Assembly (NCBI GenBank): GCA_024637155.1
Contig: JAGXFR010000012.1
Coordinates: 25,495 to 89,494, forward strand
DNA length: 64,000 nt
Source of the DNA: Burkholderiaceae bacterium
Lineage (GTDB): Bacteria > Pseudomonadota > Gammaproteobacteria > Burkholderiales > Burkholderiaceae_E
Reading direction: 5' to 3'
The notes beneath the pieces are model-generated. The model was given only the letters and a program-made list of their open reading frames with translations. It did not search any database and was not told where the DNA came from. The position numbers and the translations under genes were made by a program. Shown here piece after piece: positions 8,194-17,040 of this stretch; within the stretch, counting starts at the first letter, position 1, and every line of letters starts with the position of its first letter.

Positions 8194-9066
8194 TCAAACG
8201 AATTTGTTCTCGATCACTCCTAGCCCGTCGATCTCGATGCGCACCACGTCGCCACTCTTGAGGAAGCACGGCGGCTTCATGCCAAGTCCAACGCCTGCCG
8301 GTGTCCCGGTGGAAATGACGTCTCCCGGATAGAGGGTAATCCCACGCGAGATGGTTTCGATCAGCGTGGGGATGTCGAAGATCAAATTTTCGGTCGGGCC
8401 ATCCTGCCGCAATTCACCGTTCACCCAGCAGCGGACCCGGGTCCGCGTGCCGTCGAGTTCATCCGCAGTCACGATCCACGGACCCATGGGGCAAAATGTG
8501 TCGAAGGACTTACCCATGTCCCATTGCTGGTGGCGCATCTGCACGTCGCGGGCGGTGACGTCATTGACCACTGTGTAGCCGAAGACGTGCGACAGCGCCT
8601 CCGCGCGGGAGATGTTCTTGCCGCCCTTGCCGATCACCACCGCCAGTTCGGCTTCGTAGTCGATCTGCTCCGAGGCGGCGGCCCCTGGGAGTTGCACCTC
8701 ATCGTGCGGCCCGACCACACATTCCGGCACCTTGGTGAACACGATGGGCCAGGACACCGGATTGGCATCGTTTCCCTTGAACACCGACGCCTGCAGTTCC
8801 TTGGCATGAGCCTCATAGTTGCGCCCGACGCACCAGATGTTGCGCCGCGGCACCGGCAATGGGGCTTCGAGTTTCACTGCCGACAAAGCGATGGGAGCGC
8901 CAGCCAAGGGTGGCAGCGAGCCCCCGGCAGCAAGCGTTTCAATCAGCGGGAGCGCACCGCGCTGCGCGCTCTCTGCGGACAGCTGAAAGGGGACGATTTG
9001 TTGACCATCTGCAGAAACCTGACCGACCTGGCGCTTGCCATCCAGAAGAAAAGTTGCGATTCGCAC
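8194..9066 (-). CDS. Fumarylacetoacetate hydrolase family protein
   Basis: 290-residue FAH-fold enzyme cleaving C-C bonds or hydrating/decarboxylating 2-oxo-4-enoic acids through a divalent metal. Signature blocks are IWCVGRNYEAHAKEL, the metal-ligand region DYEAELAVVIGK, the adjoining VNDVTARDVQMRH, GKSFDTFCPMGPW and ISTGTPAGVGLGM. GTG start at 9066 with AGGAG upstream. It is the first gene of the operon feeding into tctCBA and divergent from a GntR regulator, so the transported acid is probably its substrate or a precursor. The precise reaction cannot be read from sequence. Confidence 0.88.
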   Translation of the reverse strand: MRIATFLLDGKRQVGQVSADGQQIVPFQLSAESAQRGALPLIETLAAGGSLPPLAGAPIALSAVKLEAPLPVPRRNIWCVGRNYEAHAKELQASVFKGNDANPVSWPIVFTKVPECVVGPHDEVQLPGAAASEQIDYEAELAVVIGKGGKNISRAEALSHVFGYTVVNDVTARDVQMRHQQWDMGKSFDTFCPMGPWIVTADELDGTRTRVRCWVNGELRQDGPTENLIFDIPTLIETISRGITLYPGDVISTGTPAGVGLGMKPPCFLKSGDVVRIEIDGLGVIENKFV

Positions 9067-9129
9067 GGACTGCTCCTGAGGACGGGTGCATCAGCACCCA
9101 TATTTGAACGAAAGTGTTGATTTGAGCTG

Positions 9130-9145
9130 ATACCAAAGAATACCA
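9130..9145. promoter_or_regulatory. Tandem ATACCA boxes in the GntR/FAH divergent region
   Basis: ATACCA occurs at 9130-9135 and 9140-9145, exactly one helical turn apart. On the minus strand the second box reads as an extended -10 (TGGTATTCT, 9145-9137) for the FAH operon. The inverse copy TTGGTAT lies at 9304-9310 over the GntR promoter. Probable GntR operators. Confidence 0.4.
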
Positions 9146-9303
9146 TTCATTCCCAATAATAGACCAAAAAGACCAACCGGCCAAGTACCGCGTACCCGGG
9201 GGGGGTGACGCTCGAAAAGCAAAGTCTGAACGAGAAAAAGGCGGCGCCGTGCATCATCGCCCGGGATGCATGAGCCGCTTCCCCCTGTCCGTGTCACGGT
9301 AAC

Positions 9304-9313
9304 TTGGTATGAT
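9304..9313 (+). promoter_or_regulatory. Extended -10 promoter and operator half-site of the GntR gene
   Basis: TGGTATGAT (9305-9313) is an extended -10 and overlaps the TTGGTAT box (9304-9310), the inverse of the ATACCA boxes at 9130-9145. Autoregulation is likely. No good -35 is visible. Confidence 0.4.
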
Positions 9314-9353
9314 TTGGTTTTCAGCCGCTCGCCCCTTCGGCAGCAGGAGTCCT

Positions 9354-10025
9354 GTGGACATCTCTTTCCCCCTTCGTGACGCCATCCTCGAGAACCTGCA
9401 ATCGGGCAAGTGGCGCGCGGGCGATCGGCTCCCGACCGAGCGCGAACTGAGCGAACAGTTCGGGATCAGCCGCAGCACTGTTCGCAAAGTCCTGCAGGAT
9501 CTGAAGGATCGCGGCTTGATCAGCCAGACCGTCGGCAGCGGCACGTACGTGACCGACGAGGCGACGTCGACCCTGATGAGCCTGGCAAAGGGCGATCCCG
9601 TCCGGCTGACCAGTCCGGCGGAACTCATGGACGCCCGATTGGCGCTGGAACCGGCCATCGTCGAGATGGTGGTCGGGAATGCCACTGGCGCCGATTTTGA
9701 CCGAATGGAGGCATGTTGCGTCAAGGCGGAAGCCGCAGGCACGGTGGAGGAATTTGAGCACTGGGACGGAATGTTGCACGAGGTGATCGCCGATTCCGCG
9801 CACAATTCGTTCGTAACGAACGTGTTCAAGCTGATGAACCAGGTACGCGCCCAGGGTGAGTGGGGCATGCTCAAGAAGCGCAGCCTGACCCCGGAACGCC
9901 GCGTCACGTATCAGGAGGAGCATCGACTGCTCGTCAGCGCCCTCAAGAATCGCGATCTCGCGCGCGCCAGGGAATTGACGGTCAGTCATCTGCTGCGAGT
10001 GCGCCGCAATCTGCTGAACTACTGA
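9354..10025 (+). CDS. GntR-family (FadR/FCD subfamily) transcriptional regulator
   Basis: 223-residue regulator. N-terminal winged helix has LPTERELSEQFGISRSTVRKVLQDL and the wing GSGTYVTDE; the C-terminal helical FCD-type ligand domain (ELMDARLALEPAIVEMV, HWDGMLHEVIADSAHN) has spaced Asp/His residues expected to bind a metal and a small carboxylate. GTG 9354 is chosen because CAGGAG lies 5 bp upstream and the in-frame ATG at 9309 falls inside the promoter -10. Divergent from FAH-tctCBA, which it probably represses until the substrate is present. Confidence 0.9.
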   Translation: MDISFPLRDAILENLQSGKWRAGDRLPTERELSEQFGISRSTVRKVLQDLKDRGLISQTVGSGTYVTDEATSTLMSLAKGDPVRLTSPAELMDARLALEPAIVEMVVGNATGADFDRMEACCVKAEAAGTVEEFEHWDGMLHEVIADSAHNSFVTNVFKLMNQVRAQGEWGMLKKRSLTPERRVTYQEEHRLLVSALKNRDLARARELTVSHLLRVRRNLLNY

Positions 10026-10179
10026 CGCGCATCATCTGTTCGGTCCGCCGCGCACTGTGGCGGGTTCACGCGACATGACGGCGTTCCCGGAAAGCCCGCG
10101 CTCGCCGCCGGGCCTCTCGCAGCGCCGCCGGCAGCGCGCGAGGACAATGGCGCCCGACCGAGCAACCGCCTGCAGGAAC

Positions 10180-11814
10180 ATGCGAACCCAATTCACCCCT
10201 GCCTCGCCGATCACGCCCGCGCTCGCCATCTCGATCGCACTGGTCGCCCTGTACAACGGGCGATTCTGGAGCGAGATGATTGCCGCGATGTTCTCGGGCT
10301 CCGCCGGCGACACCTTCTTTCTGGCCTCGCTGTTTGCGCTGCTCGTCTTCCTGCACACCATCTTCCTGCTGCTGATTCCCGGCAAGCGCGCCTTCCAGCT
10401 CATCGTCTCGGTGCTCTTCGTCGTGGCCGCGCTCTCGTCCTATTCCGCGGACACCTATGGCGTGCGAATCGATCGCGAAATGGTCCACAACCTGATCGAG
10501 ACGGACCATCGCGAGGTTCGCGCGCTGCTGTCGCCACGACTGGCGCTCTACCTGCTGGGGCTCGGAATCATCCCGGCGCTCCTCGTCTGGCGGCTGAACC
10601 CGCAGCGGGTCGGCGTCGGGCGGCAACTGCGCTCCCGCGCGCTCTTCATCGTCGGCGCGCTCGCGCTCAGCGCCGTGATGGTGTTTGGATCCTTCTCGCG
10701 CTACGCCGAATTCGCGCGCGAGCACCGCAGCCTGCGCTACCTGCTGAGTCCGGCGAGCGCGGTGGCCGGAACCGTTGGATACATTCGCGACCGGCTTCCG
10801 GAGGAGGGCGACGCCGGCATCATGGAAGTCGCGGGGCCGAGCACGCGCCTGGCGCACGCCGCGTCTGACAAGCCGCTGCTGATGTTCCTCGTCATCGGCG
10901 AAACCGCGCGCAGCCGGGATTTCCAGCTTGGCGGCTACGCGCGCGAGACCAACCCGGAACTCGCGAAGACGACTGGCGTCTTCTACTTCAGCCAGGTTTC
11001 GTCGTGCGGCACGTCCACCGCGGTGTCGCTGCCCTGCATGTTCTCGGCGCTGTCGCGCGAGGAATCGAGCGTCGCAAAGCGCGCGCGCACCCCCAATCTG
11101 CTCGATTCACTGAGCGGCGCCGGACTCACGGTGGAGTGGTACGACAACAATTCCGGCGGCAAGAAAGTCAATGACCGGGTCAAGACCGTTTCCTATCCGG
11201 GCGACCCGCGCGACCCGACGCTGTGCGATGCCGAATCGTGCATGGACGAGATCCTGCTCACCGGATTGGACGAGCGCCTGCGTGCACTGGACAACGACGC
11301 CGTGCTCGTCTTTCACGAGATGGGGAACCATGGCCCGGCGTATTACCGGCGCTACCCGAAGCGCTTCGAGGTGTTCACGCCGGTCTGTCGGACCAACCAG
11401 TTCAAGGAGTGTTCCGATGAGGCGATCCGCAACGCGTATGACAACGCAGTTCTGTACACCGACCACAATCTGGCTCGCCAGATCGAGCTGCTGAAGAGCG
11501 TCTCGCAGCGCTTCGACACCGTCCTCATCTACATTTCGGATCATGGCGAGTCGCTCGGCGAGAACGGCTTGTACCTGCACGGCGCGCCGCTTTCGCTGGC
11601 GCCCGATGAGCAGACCCGCGTGCCCTTCGTGCTGTGGATGTCGCCCGGATACCAGCAGCGCTTCCGGCTCGCGGGCGACTGCCTGGCCGCTCAGCTCGGC
11701 AAGGCGTTTCGTCACGAAAACCTCTACCACACGGTGCTGGCATCGATGGACGTGCGCAACGCTGCGTTCCGTCCGGCTCTCGACATGCTCGCGCCCTGCC
11801 GCACGCCAGGCTGA
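10180..11814 (+). CDS. eptA: Phosphoethanolamine transferase, EptA-like
   Basis: 544-residue inner-membrane enzyme that transfers phosphoethanolamine, typically to lipid A, on the periplasmic side. Five N-terminal membrane helices (residues about 12-175) precede an alkaline-phosphatase-fold domain: metal ligand region VIGETARSRDFQLGGY (E241), nucleophile block SSCGTSTAVSLPCMFS (Thr278 or Thr280 as phosphoenzyme residue) and DHGESLGENGLYLHGAP. Length equals E. coli EptA. ATG 10180 follows GCAGGAAC; further upstream in-frame ATGs (10057, 10075) would add an unusual basic tail. The acceptor could also be another envelope glycan. Confidence 0.9.
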   Translation: MRTQFTPASPITPALAISIALVALYNGRFWSEMIAAMFSGSAGDTFFLASLFALLVFLHTIFLLLIPGKRAFQLIVSVLFVVAALSSYSADTYGVRIDREMVHNLIETDHREVRALLSPRLALYLLGLGIIPALLVWRLNPQRVGVGRQLRSRALFIVGALALSAVMVFGSFSRYAEFAREHRSLRYLLSPASAVAGTVGYIRDRLPEEGDAGIMEVAGPSTRLAHAASDKPLLMFLVIGETARSRDFQLGGYARETNPELAKTTGVFYFSQVSSCGTSTAVSLPCMFSALSREESSVAKRARTPNLLDSLSGAGLTVEWYDNNSGGKKVNDRVKTVSYPGDPRDPTLCDAESCMDEILLTGLDERLRALDNDAVLVFHEMGNHGPAYYRRYPKRFEVFTPVCRTNQFKECSDEAIRNAYDNAVLYTDHNLARQIELLKSVSQRFDTVLIYISDHGESLGENGLYLHGAPLSLAPDEQTRVPFVLWMSPGYQQRFRLAGDCLAAQLGKAFRHENLYHTVLASMDVRNAAFRPALDMLAPCRTPG

Positions 11815-11825
11815 TCGCGCACGCG

Positions 11826-11831
11826 TAGAAT
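11826..11831 (+). promoter_or_regulatory. Possible -10 (TAGAAT) for the thiamine-binding-like gene
   Basis: TAGAAT sits 53 bp before the ATG at 11885 in the short gap after eptA. No convincing -35 is visible. Confidence 0.25.
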
Positions 11832-11884
11832 CGATTCGGAGCGCATGCAACGCGCCCCCTCCTGCGCAATCAAAAGGACTCGCC

Positions 11885-12199
11885 ATGAAGGCTCTGATCG
11901 ACCTCACGGTCATTCCGCTGGGCGTCGGAATCTCGCTCTCGCCCTACGTCGCCGCCTGCGAGCGCGTGCTCGCCGAGGCTGGGCTGAAGACCCAGCTCCA
12001 CGCCAACGGCACCAACATCGAAGGCGAATGGGACGCGGTCTTCGCCGCCGTCAAGCGCTGCCACGAGGTGCTTCACGAAATGGGCGCGCCGCGCATCTCG
12101 AGCAACATCCGGCTGGGCACGCGCATCGATCGCGCGCAGTCGATGGACGACAAGATCCGCAGCGTGCAGGACAAGCTCGCGGCAGGTCCGGCGGGTTGA
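11885..12199 (+). CDS. MTH1187/YqgV-family thiamine-binding-like protein
   Basis: 104-residue ferredoxin-like-fold protein of the DUF77/MTH1187 family. Recognisable blocks are the N-terminal MKALIDLTVIPLGVGISLSP, then HANGTNIEGEWDAVFAAVKRCHE and the C-terminal SNIRLGTRIDRAQSMDDK. Members form tetramers, and some bind thiamine or its pyrimidine; an enzymatic role is not established. The ATG follows AAAAGGACTCGCC, a reasonable ribosome site. It sits in the same direction as the eptA and hydrolase genes but no functional link is obvious. Confidence 0.85.
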   Translation: MKALIDLTVIPLGVGISLSPYVAACERVLAEAGLKTQLHANGTNIEGEWDAVFAAVKRCHEVLHEMGAPRISSNIRLGTRIDRAQSMDDKIRSVQDKLAAGPAG

Positions 12200-12239
12200 T
12201 CCCCGACGCCGCAGTACGGCGCAGCGCCGGCACGACGCC

Positions 12240-13043
12240 GTGCACAAGCTGATGGAGTGGCTCGCCGTCGCTGCGCTCCTCGCGGTGGGTCTGCCCGTGG
12301 CGGCGTGGCTGGGACAGGAACGCATGATCTTCTTCCGGCAGCCGCTCATTTCAACCGCCCACCTCCCGACCGGCACCGTGCCGCTCGAAGTGGCCGCGGC
12401 GGACGGCACCCTTCTGCGCGGTTGGCTGCGCCCGGCCGAGGGCGCCCCGGCCCCGACGGTGCTGCTCTTTGGCGGCAATGCAGAGGAGATTTCCTGGTCG
12501 CTTTCCGATCGGCGCTGGCCACGCGACTGGGCGGTCGCGGCCTTCAACTACCGGGGTTACGGAACGAGCGAGGGGAAACCCTCGGAGCAGGCGCTGCTCG
12601 CCGATGCGCTCGTGATTTACGACGCGATTGCGGCACGCCCGGAAGTGGACGCACGGCGCATCGTCGTCTACGGGCGCAGCCTCGGCACCGGCGTGGCCGC
12701 GCGGGTGGCGGCCGAGCGCCCGGTCGTCGGAGCCATTCTCGCTTCACCCTACGACAGTTTCAACGAGCTGGGCCGCACCCACTACCCGTGGCTGCCGATA
12801 TCCTTGCTGTTGCGCCATCGCTTTGATGCACAGGCCGATGCGCAGCGCGCGCACGCGCCGCTGCTGGCGATCGTCGCGGGCGACGATCGCGTCGTCCCGC
12901 AGGAGCGTTCCCGCGCGCTGCACGACGCGTGGGCGGGACCGAAGTCCTGGATCACCGTCCCCGGAAGCGATCACAACACGCTGGGCGAGTACCCCGCATT
13001 CTGGCAGGGCATCCACGCCTTCCTGGCGGAACGTCGCGGCTGA
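12240..13043 (+). CDS. Alpha/beta hydrolase, membrane-anchored, BEM46/ABHD17-like
   Basis: 267-residue hydrolase with one N-terminal hydrophobic segment (WLAVAALLAVGLPVAAWL) that is a membrane anchor or uncleaved signal. Catalytic elements: NYRGYGTSEGKPSE, nucleophile elbow GRSLGTG, Asp in AGDDRVVP and His in PGSDHNTLGEYP. The group includes serine peptidases and thioesterases; the substrate is unknown. GTG 12240 is used, while ATG 12252 is an alternative start with equal support. The gap to the upstream gene is 40 bp, so they may be co-transcribed. Confidence 0.85.
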   Translation: MHKLMEWLAVAALLAVGLPVAAWLGQERMIFFRQPLISTAHLPTGTVPLEVAAADGTLLRGWLRPAEGAPAPTVLLFGGNAEEISWSLSDRRWPRDWAVAAFNYRGYGTSEGKPSEQALLADALVIYDAIAARPEVDARRIVVYGRSLGTGVAARVAAERPVVGAILASPYDSFNELGRTHYPWLPISLLLRHRFDAQADAQRAHAPLLAIVAGDDRVVPQERSRALHDAWAGPKSWITVPGSDHNTLGEYPAFWQGIHAFLAERRG

Positions 13044-13084
13044 AGCGCTTCGCGCACGAACCGTTCGCGCCGCGAGCCTTGGGC

Positions 13085-13090
13085 TAGAAT
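13085..13090 (+). promoter_or_regulatory. Possible -10 (TAGAAT) for the dctPQM operon
   Basis: TAGAAT lies in the 122-bp gap upstream of dctP (13166). The -35 region is poor, so an activator may be needed if this promoter is real. Confidence 0.3.
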
Positions 13091-13165
13091 GGCCCGAAGC
13101 TGGTTTTTCCGGTCGCCTTCGCGGCTGCCTGCCGGCATAAATTCAAATCGAGGAGGGATCTGGAA

Positions 13166-14212
13166 ATGGACCGTCGTTCTCTGCTGAAGGCCGGCGCTGC
13201 CGGTTCGATCGCGCTTGCCGCGCCATTCGTCATCCGTGGCGCGCACGCCCAAGGCAAGTACAAGGAAGAGTACCGACTCTCGACCGTCGTCGGGACTGCC
13301 TTTCCCTGGGGCAAGGGCGCCGACCTCTGGATCAACCTGGTGCGTGAACGCACGCAGGGCCGGATCCACATCAAGATGTATCCCGGTGTGTCGCTGATCA
13401 ACGGCGATCAGACGCGCGAATTTTCCGCGATCCGCCAGGGCGTCATCGACATGGCGGTGGGCTCGACCATCAACTGGTCGCCGCAGATCAAGGAACTCAA
13501 CCTGTTCTCGCTGCCGTTTCTGACGCGCAACCACGCCGGGCTCGATGCCGTCGTGCAGGGCGAAGTGGGCAAGCGGATCATGCAGATCGTCGAGAAGGCC
13601 GGTGTCGTCCCGCTTGCGTGGGGCGAGAACGGTTTTCGCGAGGTCACCAATTCCAAGCGCGAGATCCGGTCTCCGGACGACATGAAGGGTCTGAAGTTCC
13701 GCGTCGTCGGCTCGCCGATCTTCAACGACACCTTCACCGCGCTGGGCGCCAACCCGACGCAGATGAGCTGGGCCGACGCGCAACCCGCGCTCGCCTCGGG
13801 TGCCGTCGAGGGGCAGGAGAACCCGCTGCACGTCTTCGCCGCGGCCAAGCTGCACACGCTCGCGCAGAAGTTTGTCACGCGCTGGGGCTACGTCGCCGAC
13901 CCGCTGATCTTCGTCGTCAACCGCGATATCTGGAACTCGTGGACACCGGCCGATCGCGAAATCGTTCGCGCCGCCGCCGTCGACGCCGGACGCCAGGAGA
14001 TCGCAATTGCCCGCAAGGGGCTCTCGGGCACCGACCTGTCCCTGGTCAAGGAAGTCGAGGCGTTGGGTGTCAAGGTGACCGAACTGAGTGCCGCCGAACT
14101 CAAGGCCTTCGAGGTGGCCACCAAGCCGGTGTACGACAAGTGGGCCAAGCAGATCGGCATCGACCTGGTCAAGAAGGCGGAAGCTGCCGTCGCCCCCACC
14201 CGCAAGGGCTGA
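13166..14212 (+). CDS. dctP: TRAP transporter solute receptor, DctP family
   Basis: 348-residue periplasmic receptor. The N-terminus MDRRSLLKAGAAGSIALAAP is a twin-arginine-type signal (RRSLLK) ending near AHAQGKYK. Family blocks: RTQGRIHIKMYPGVSLI, FRVVGSPIFNDTFTALGANP (Arg expected to clamp the ligand carboxylate) and SWADAQPALASGAVEGQENP. GAGGAGG lies upstream of the ATG. The Tat signal implies export of a folded receptor. It heads a three-gene operon with dctQ and dctM; the ligand is an organic acid of unknown identity. Confidence 0.92.
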   Translation: MDRRSLLKAGAAGSIALAAPFVIRGAHAQGKYKEEYRLSTVVGTAFPWGKGADLWINLVRERTQGRIHIKMYPGVSLINGDQTREFSAIRQGVIDMAVGSTINWSPQIKELNLFSLPFLTRNHAGLDAVVQGEVGKRIMQIVEKAGVVPLAWGENGFREVTNSKREIRSPDDMKGLKFRVVGSPIFNDTFTALGANPTQMSWADAQPALASGAVEGQENPLHVFAAAKLHTLAQKFVTRWGYVADPLIFVVNRDIWNSWTPADREIVRAAAVDAGRQEIAIARKGLSGTDLSLVKEVEALGVKVTELSAAELKAFEVATKPVYDKWAKQIGIDLVKKAEAAVAPTRKG

Positions 14213-14244
14213 AGGCGCCGCGCAACAACGCATCCATGGTGACG

Positions 14245-14268
14245 ACAGGCCGGGCGCGCCCGGCCTGT
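14245..14268 (+). terminator. 24-bp palindromic hairpin between dctP and dctQ
   Basis: ACAGGCCGGGCG is followed immediately by its exact reverse complement. It lies 33 bp after the dctP stop and 28 bp before dctQ, with no T-tract. It is more likely a 3'-end-stabilising or attenuating hairpin that keeps receptor mRNA in excess over permease mRNA. Confidence 0.55.
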
Positions 14269-14296
14269 TCGCTGCCGGCCTGACCGGCTGCTGCCC

Positions 14297-14779
14297 ATGC
14301 CCGATCCAGAGAATCCTGCGCCGCGACGCCGCTACCTGCCCGAAGACTGGGTCGGTGCGCTCGCCTTGGGCGCCCTGGCCCTGATCACCTTCGCCAACGT
14401 CCTCGTTCGATACCTCACCAACGAGTCCTTCGCCTGGACCGAGGAGTTGTCGGTCTCGCTGATGGTGGTTCTGACGATGGTCGCGGGCGGCGCCGCAGTC
14501 GCACGCGACCGGCATATCCGCATTGAGTTCCTGTTCCACGGCGGGTCGCCGCAGCGCCGCAGGCGCCTCGCCATCTTCTCCGCGCTCGCCACCATCGCGG
14601 TCTTCCTGATCCTGTTCGGACTGGGGCTTCGGCTCTTCTGGGACGACTACCGCTACGACGTCACTTCGCCCGGGATCGGCGTGCCACAGTGGTGGTACAC
14701 GATCTGGCTTCCGACGCTCTCGCTCACCATTGCGTTGCGCGCCGTGCAGCGACTCACCCAGGCCTGGCGAAGCCGATGA
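14297..14779 (+). CDS. dctQ: TRAP transporter small permease, DctQ family
   Basis: 160-residue protein with four membrane helices and the DctQ-type blocks ITFANVLVRYLTNESFAWTEEL and RDRHIRIEFLF. It forms the integral membrane unit with DctM. The stop overlaps the dctM start (ATGA), indicating translational coupling. Codon use and direction match the adjacent dctP and dctM. Confidence 0.92.
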   Translation: MPDPENPAPRRRYLPEDWVGALALGALALITFANVLVRYLTNESFAWTEELSVSLMVVLTMVAGGAAVARDRHIRIEFLFHGGSPQRRRRLAIFSALATIAVFLILFGLGLRLFWDDYRYDVTSPGIGVPQWWYTIWLPTLSLTIALRAVQRLTQAWRSR

Positions 14780-16059
14780 TCAGCTGGGCGATCTTCGCGA
14801 CCTTCATCGTGCTGATGATCCTGGGCGTGCCGATCGGCGTGGCGCTGACGCTCGCCGGCGCGGTGGCCATCGGCGGCGCCGACCTGGGTTGGCTGTCGAT
14901 CCCGAACAACTTCTACGCCGGGATCGCCAAGTACCCGCTGCTCGCACTGCCGATGTTTGTCCTGGTCGGCGCGGTCTTCGATCGATCGGGAGTGGCCCGC
15001 AGGCTCGTCGATTTCGGCGTGGCGATCGTCGGGCGCGGACCGGGCATGCTGCCGCTCATCGCGGTGGGCGTCGCCATGTTCCTGGGCGGCATCTCGGGAT
15101 CGGGCCCGGCGACCGCGGCGGCGGTCGGCGGAGTGATGCTCGGCGCCATGTACCGCGCCGGTTATCCACCCGCTTACTCGGCGACCGTGATCGGCGCGGC
15201 CGCATCGGTCGATATCCTCATCCCGCCGTCGATCGCGTTCATCGTCTATTCGGTGCTGGTGCCGGGAGCGTCGGTGCCGGCCCTGTTCGCGGCGGGAATC
15301 ATTCCCGGCATCCTCGCCGGGGTCGCCCTGATGATCCCTGCCGTCTGGCTCGCGCGCCATCACGGTTTCGGCGCGACCGAGGAAGCCGTGCCGCGCCCGC
15401 CGCTGCTGCGCGCGCTGCGCGATGCGAGCTGGGGGCTGTTCGCACCGGTGCTGATCCTCGGTGGCATGCGCCTGGGATGGTTCACGCCGACCGAAGCGGC
15501 CGTGGTCGCGGCAGTCTATGGTCTCTTCGTGGGGATGGTGATCTATCGCACCATCGGGCCGCGCGATCTCCTCGAAATCTTCGTCGACGCGGCCGAGACC
15601 TCCGGCGTCATCCTCATCATCATCGCGCTGGCGAGCATCTTCGCCTACGCGGTCAATACCCTCGGGATCGTGGACCCGATCACGCGCATCGCGCAGGACT
15701 ACGGGTTGGGATCCTATGCGGCGCTGGCGACAATCGTCGTCGTGCTGCTGCTCGTCGGGATGGTGCTCGATGGCGTGTCGATCTTTCTGATCTTCGTCCC
15801 GCTGCTGGTGCCCCTCATGCGGATCTACAACTGGGATCCGGTGTGGTTTGGCGTGTTGATGACCTTCATGGTCGCGATCGGACAGTTCACGCCGCCGGTG
15901 GCCGTCAATCTGATGGTCTCGGCCCGACTGGCCGGTGTGCGCATCGAGCAGACCGCCGGGTGGGCCGTCTGGTTCGTGTTCTCGATGCTGGTGCTGCTCG
16001 TCGTGCTGATCGCGATCCCGGAACTCGCGCTCTGGATGCCGCGCGCGCTGGGCTATTGA
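14776..16059 (+). CDS. dctM: TRAP transporter large permease, DctM family
   Basis: 427-residue permease with about 12 membrane segments. DctM hallmarks: YPLLALPMFVLVGAVFDRSG, GGISGSGPATAAAVGGVML, AASVDILIPPSIAFIVYSV, GWFTPTEAAVVAAVYGLFVG and GQFTPPVAVNLMVSARLAG. It is the sodium-driven channel unit receiving solute from DctP. The ATG at 14776 overlaps the dctQ stop. It ends 24 bp from the convergent E1 beta gene, with no hairpin seen in the gap. Confidence 0.95.
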   Translation: MISWAIFATFIVLMILGVPIGVALTLAGAVAIGGADLGWLSIPNNFYAGIAKYPLLALPMFVLVGAVFDRSGVARRLVDFGVAIVGRGPGMLPLIAVGVAMFLGGISGSGPATAAAVGGVMLGAMYRAGYPPAYSATVIGAAASVDILIPPSIAFIVYSVLVPGASVPALFAAGIIPGILAGVALMIPAVWLARHHGFGATEEAVPRPPLLRALRDASWGLFAPVLILGGMRLGWFTPTEAAVVAAVYGLFVGMVIYRTIGPRDLLEIFVDAAETSGVILIIIALASIFAYAVNTLGIVDPITRIAQDYGLGSYAALATIVVVLLLVGMVLDGVSIFLIFVPLLVPLMRIYNWDPVWFGVLMTFMVAIGQFTPPVAVNLMVSARLAGVRIEQTAGWAVWFVFSMLVLLVVLIAIPELALWMPRALGY

Positions 16060-16083
16060 GCCCCCGCGCACGCTGTTCCCGGG

Positions 16084-17040
16084 TCAGACGATCAACGCTT
16101 CGGCTCTGGCCGCGATGGCCTCCGGCGACAGGCGCGCCTGCGCTTCGAGTCCCGGGGCATAGCCCACAGGAATGCGCAGTCCGCCGAAGCGAGCCAGGCG
16201 TGCGCCGGTGTGCTCGGCCAGCGTTGCGACGATTTCCGCACCGAAGCCGGCAACCTGCACGGCCTCGTGAACGACGAGCACGCGCCCGGTCTTGCCGGCC
16301 GACGCGAAGACTGTCTCCCGATCCCAGGGCCACAGGCTGCGCAGGTCGATGACCTCGACATCGATGCCGCGCGCAGCCAGCAACTGCGCCGCGGCCAGCG
16401 ACCAGTGCAGCGCCTTGCTCCAGGTCACGATCGTCAGGTCGGCACCGACGCGCGCCACCTGCGCGCTGCCCAGCTTGACGCTCGCCTGCACATCGACCTC
16501 GCCCTCGAGCCCCCAGAGTTCCTTGTGCTCGAGGTAGGCGACCGGATCGCCACAGTCGATGGCCGCACGCAGCATCGCGCAGTTGTCCTGCGGCGTTGCG
16601 GGCGCGAGTACGACGAGCCCCGGAATGTGGGCGAACCAGCTCTCGAGCGACTGCGAGTGCTGGGCGGCTGACGCGCTCCAGATGCCGATGGGCATCCGGA
16701 TCACCGCGGGCACGCGCCCCTGGCCACCGAACATGAAGCGATTCTTCGCCGCCTGGTTGACGATTTCGTCCATCGCACACAGCGCGAAATCGACGACCCG
16801 CATTTCGACGACGGGCTTGAGTCCGGTGAGCGCCATGCCGACGGCGGCGCCGACAATCGTCGCTTCGGAGATCGGTGTGTCGATCACCCGCTGTGCGCCA
16901 AATTCCTCGAGCAGCCCGCGATACTGGCCGAAAATCCCGCCGCGACCGAGATCCTCGCCAAGGGTCACGATGCGCTCGTCGCCGCGCATCGCGGCGGACA
17001 GCCCGGCCGCCGCTGCCGCCGCATAGCTCATCACAGCCAT
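16084..17040 (-). CDS. Thiamine-diphosphate dehydrogenase E1 component, beta subunit
   Basis: 318-residue transketolase-type subunit resembling AcoB/PdhB. Blocks: IVTLGEDLGRGGIFGQYRG (conserved Glu for TPP activation), RVIDTPISEATIVGAAVGMA, VEMRVVDFALCAMDEIVNQA and VLVVHEAVQVAGFGAEI. ATG 17040 overlaps the alpha-subunit stop by ten bases; ATG 17031 (ATGA overlap) is nearly as good. It lies downstream of tctA in the same direction, with no E2 or E3 partner gene nearby; the closest are in the bkd operon 7 kb upstream. Confidence 0.9.
   Translation of the reverse strand: MAVMSYAAAAAAGLSAAMRGDERIVTLGEDLGRGGIFGQYRGLLEEFGAQRVIDTPISEATIVGAAVGMALTGLKPVVEMRVVDFALCAMDEIVNQAAKNRFMFGGQGRVPAVIRMPIGIWSASAAQHSQSLESWFAHIPGLVVLAPATPQDNCAMLRAAIDCGDPVAYLEHKELWGLEGEVDVQASVKLGSAQVARVGADLTIVTWSKALHWSLAAAQLLAARGIDVEVIDLRSLWPWDRETVFASAGKTGRVLVVHEAVQVAGFGAEIVATLAEHTGARLARFGGLRIPVGYAPGLEAQARLSPEAIAARAEALIV

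Noticed and set aside
13043..13166. Possible small gene in the gap before dctP
   Set aside because: No frame with a ribosome site or recognisable protein; only a -10-like TAGAAT.
14653..16071. 472-codon minus-strand frame over dctM
   Set aside because: Arg/Asp/His-rich shadow; the plus frame is a textbook DctM permease.
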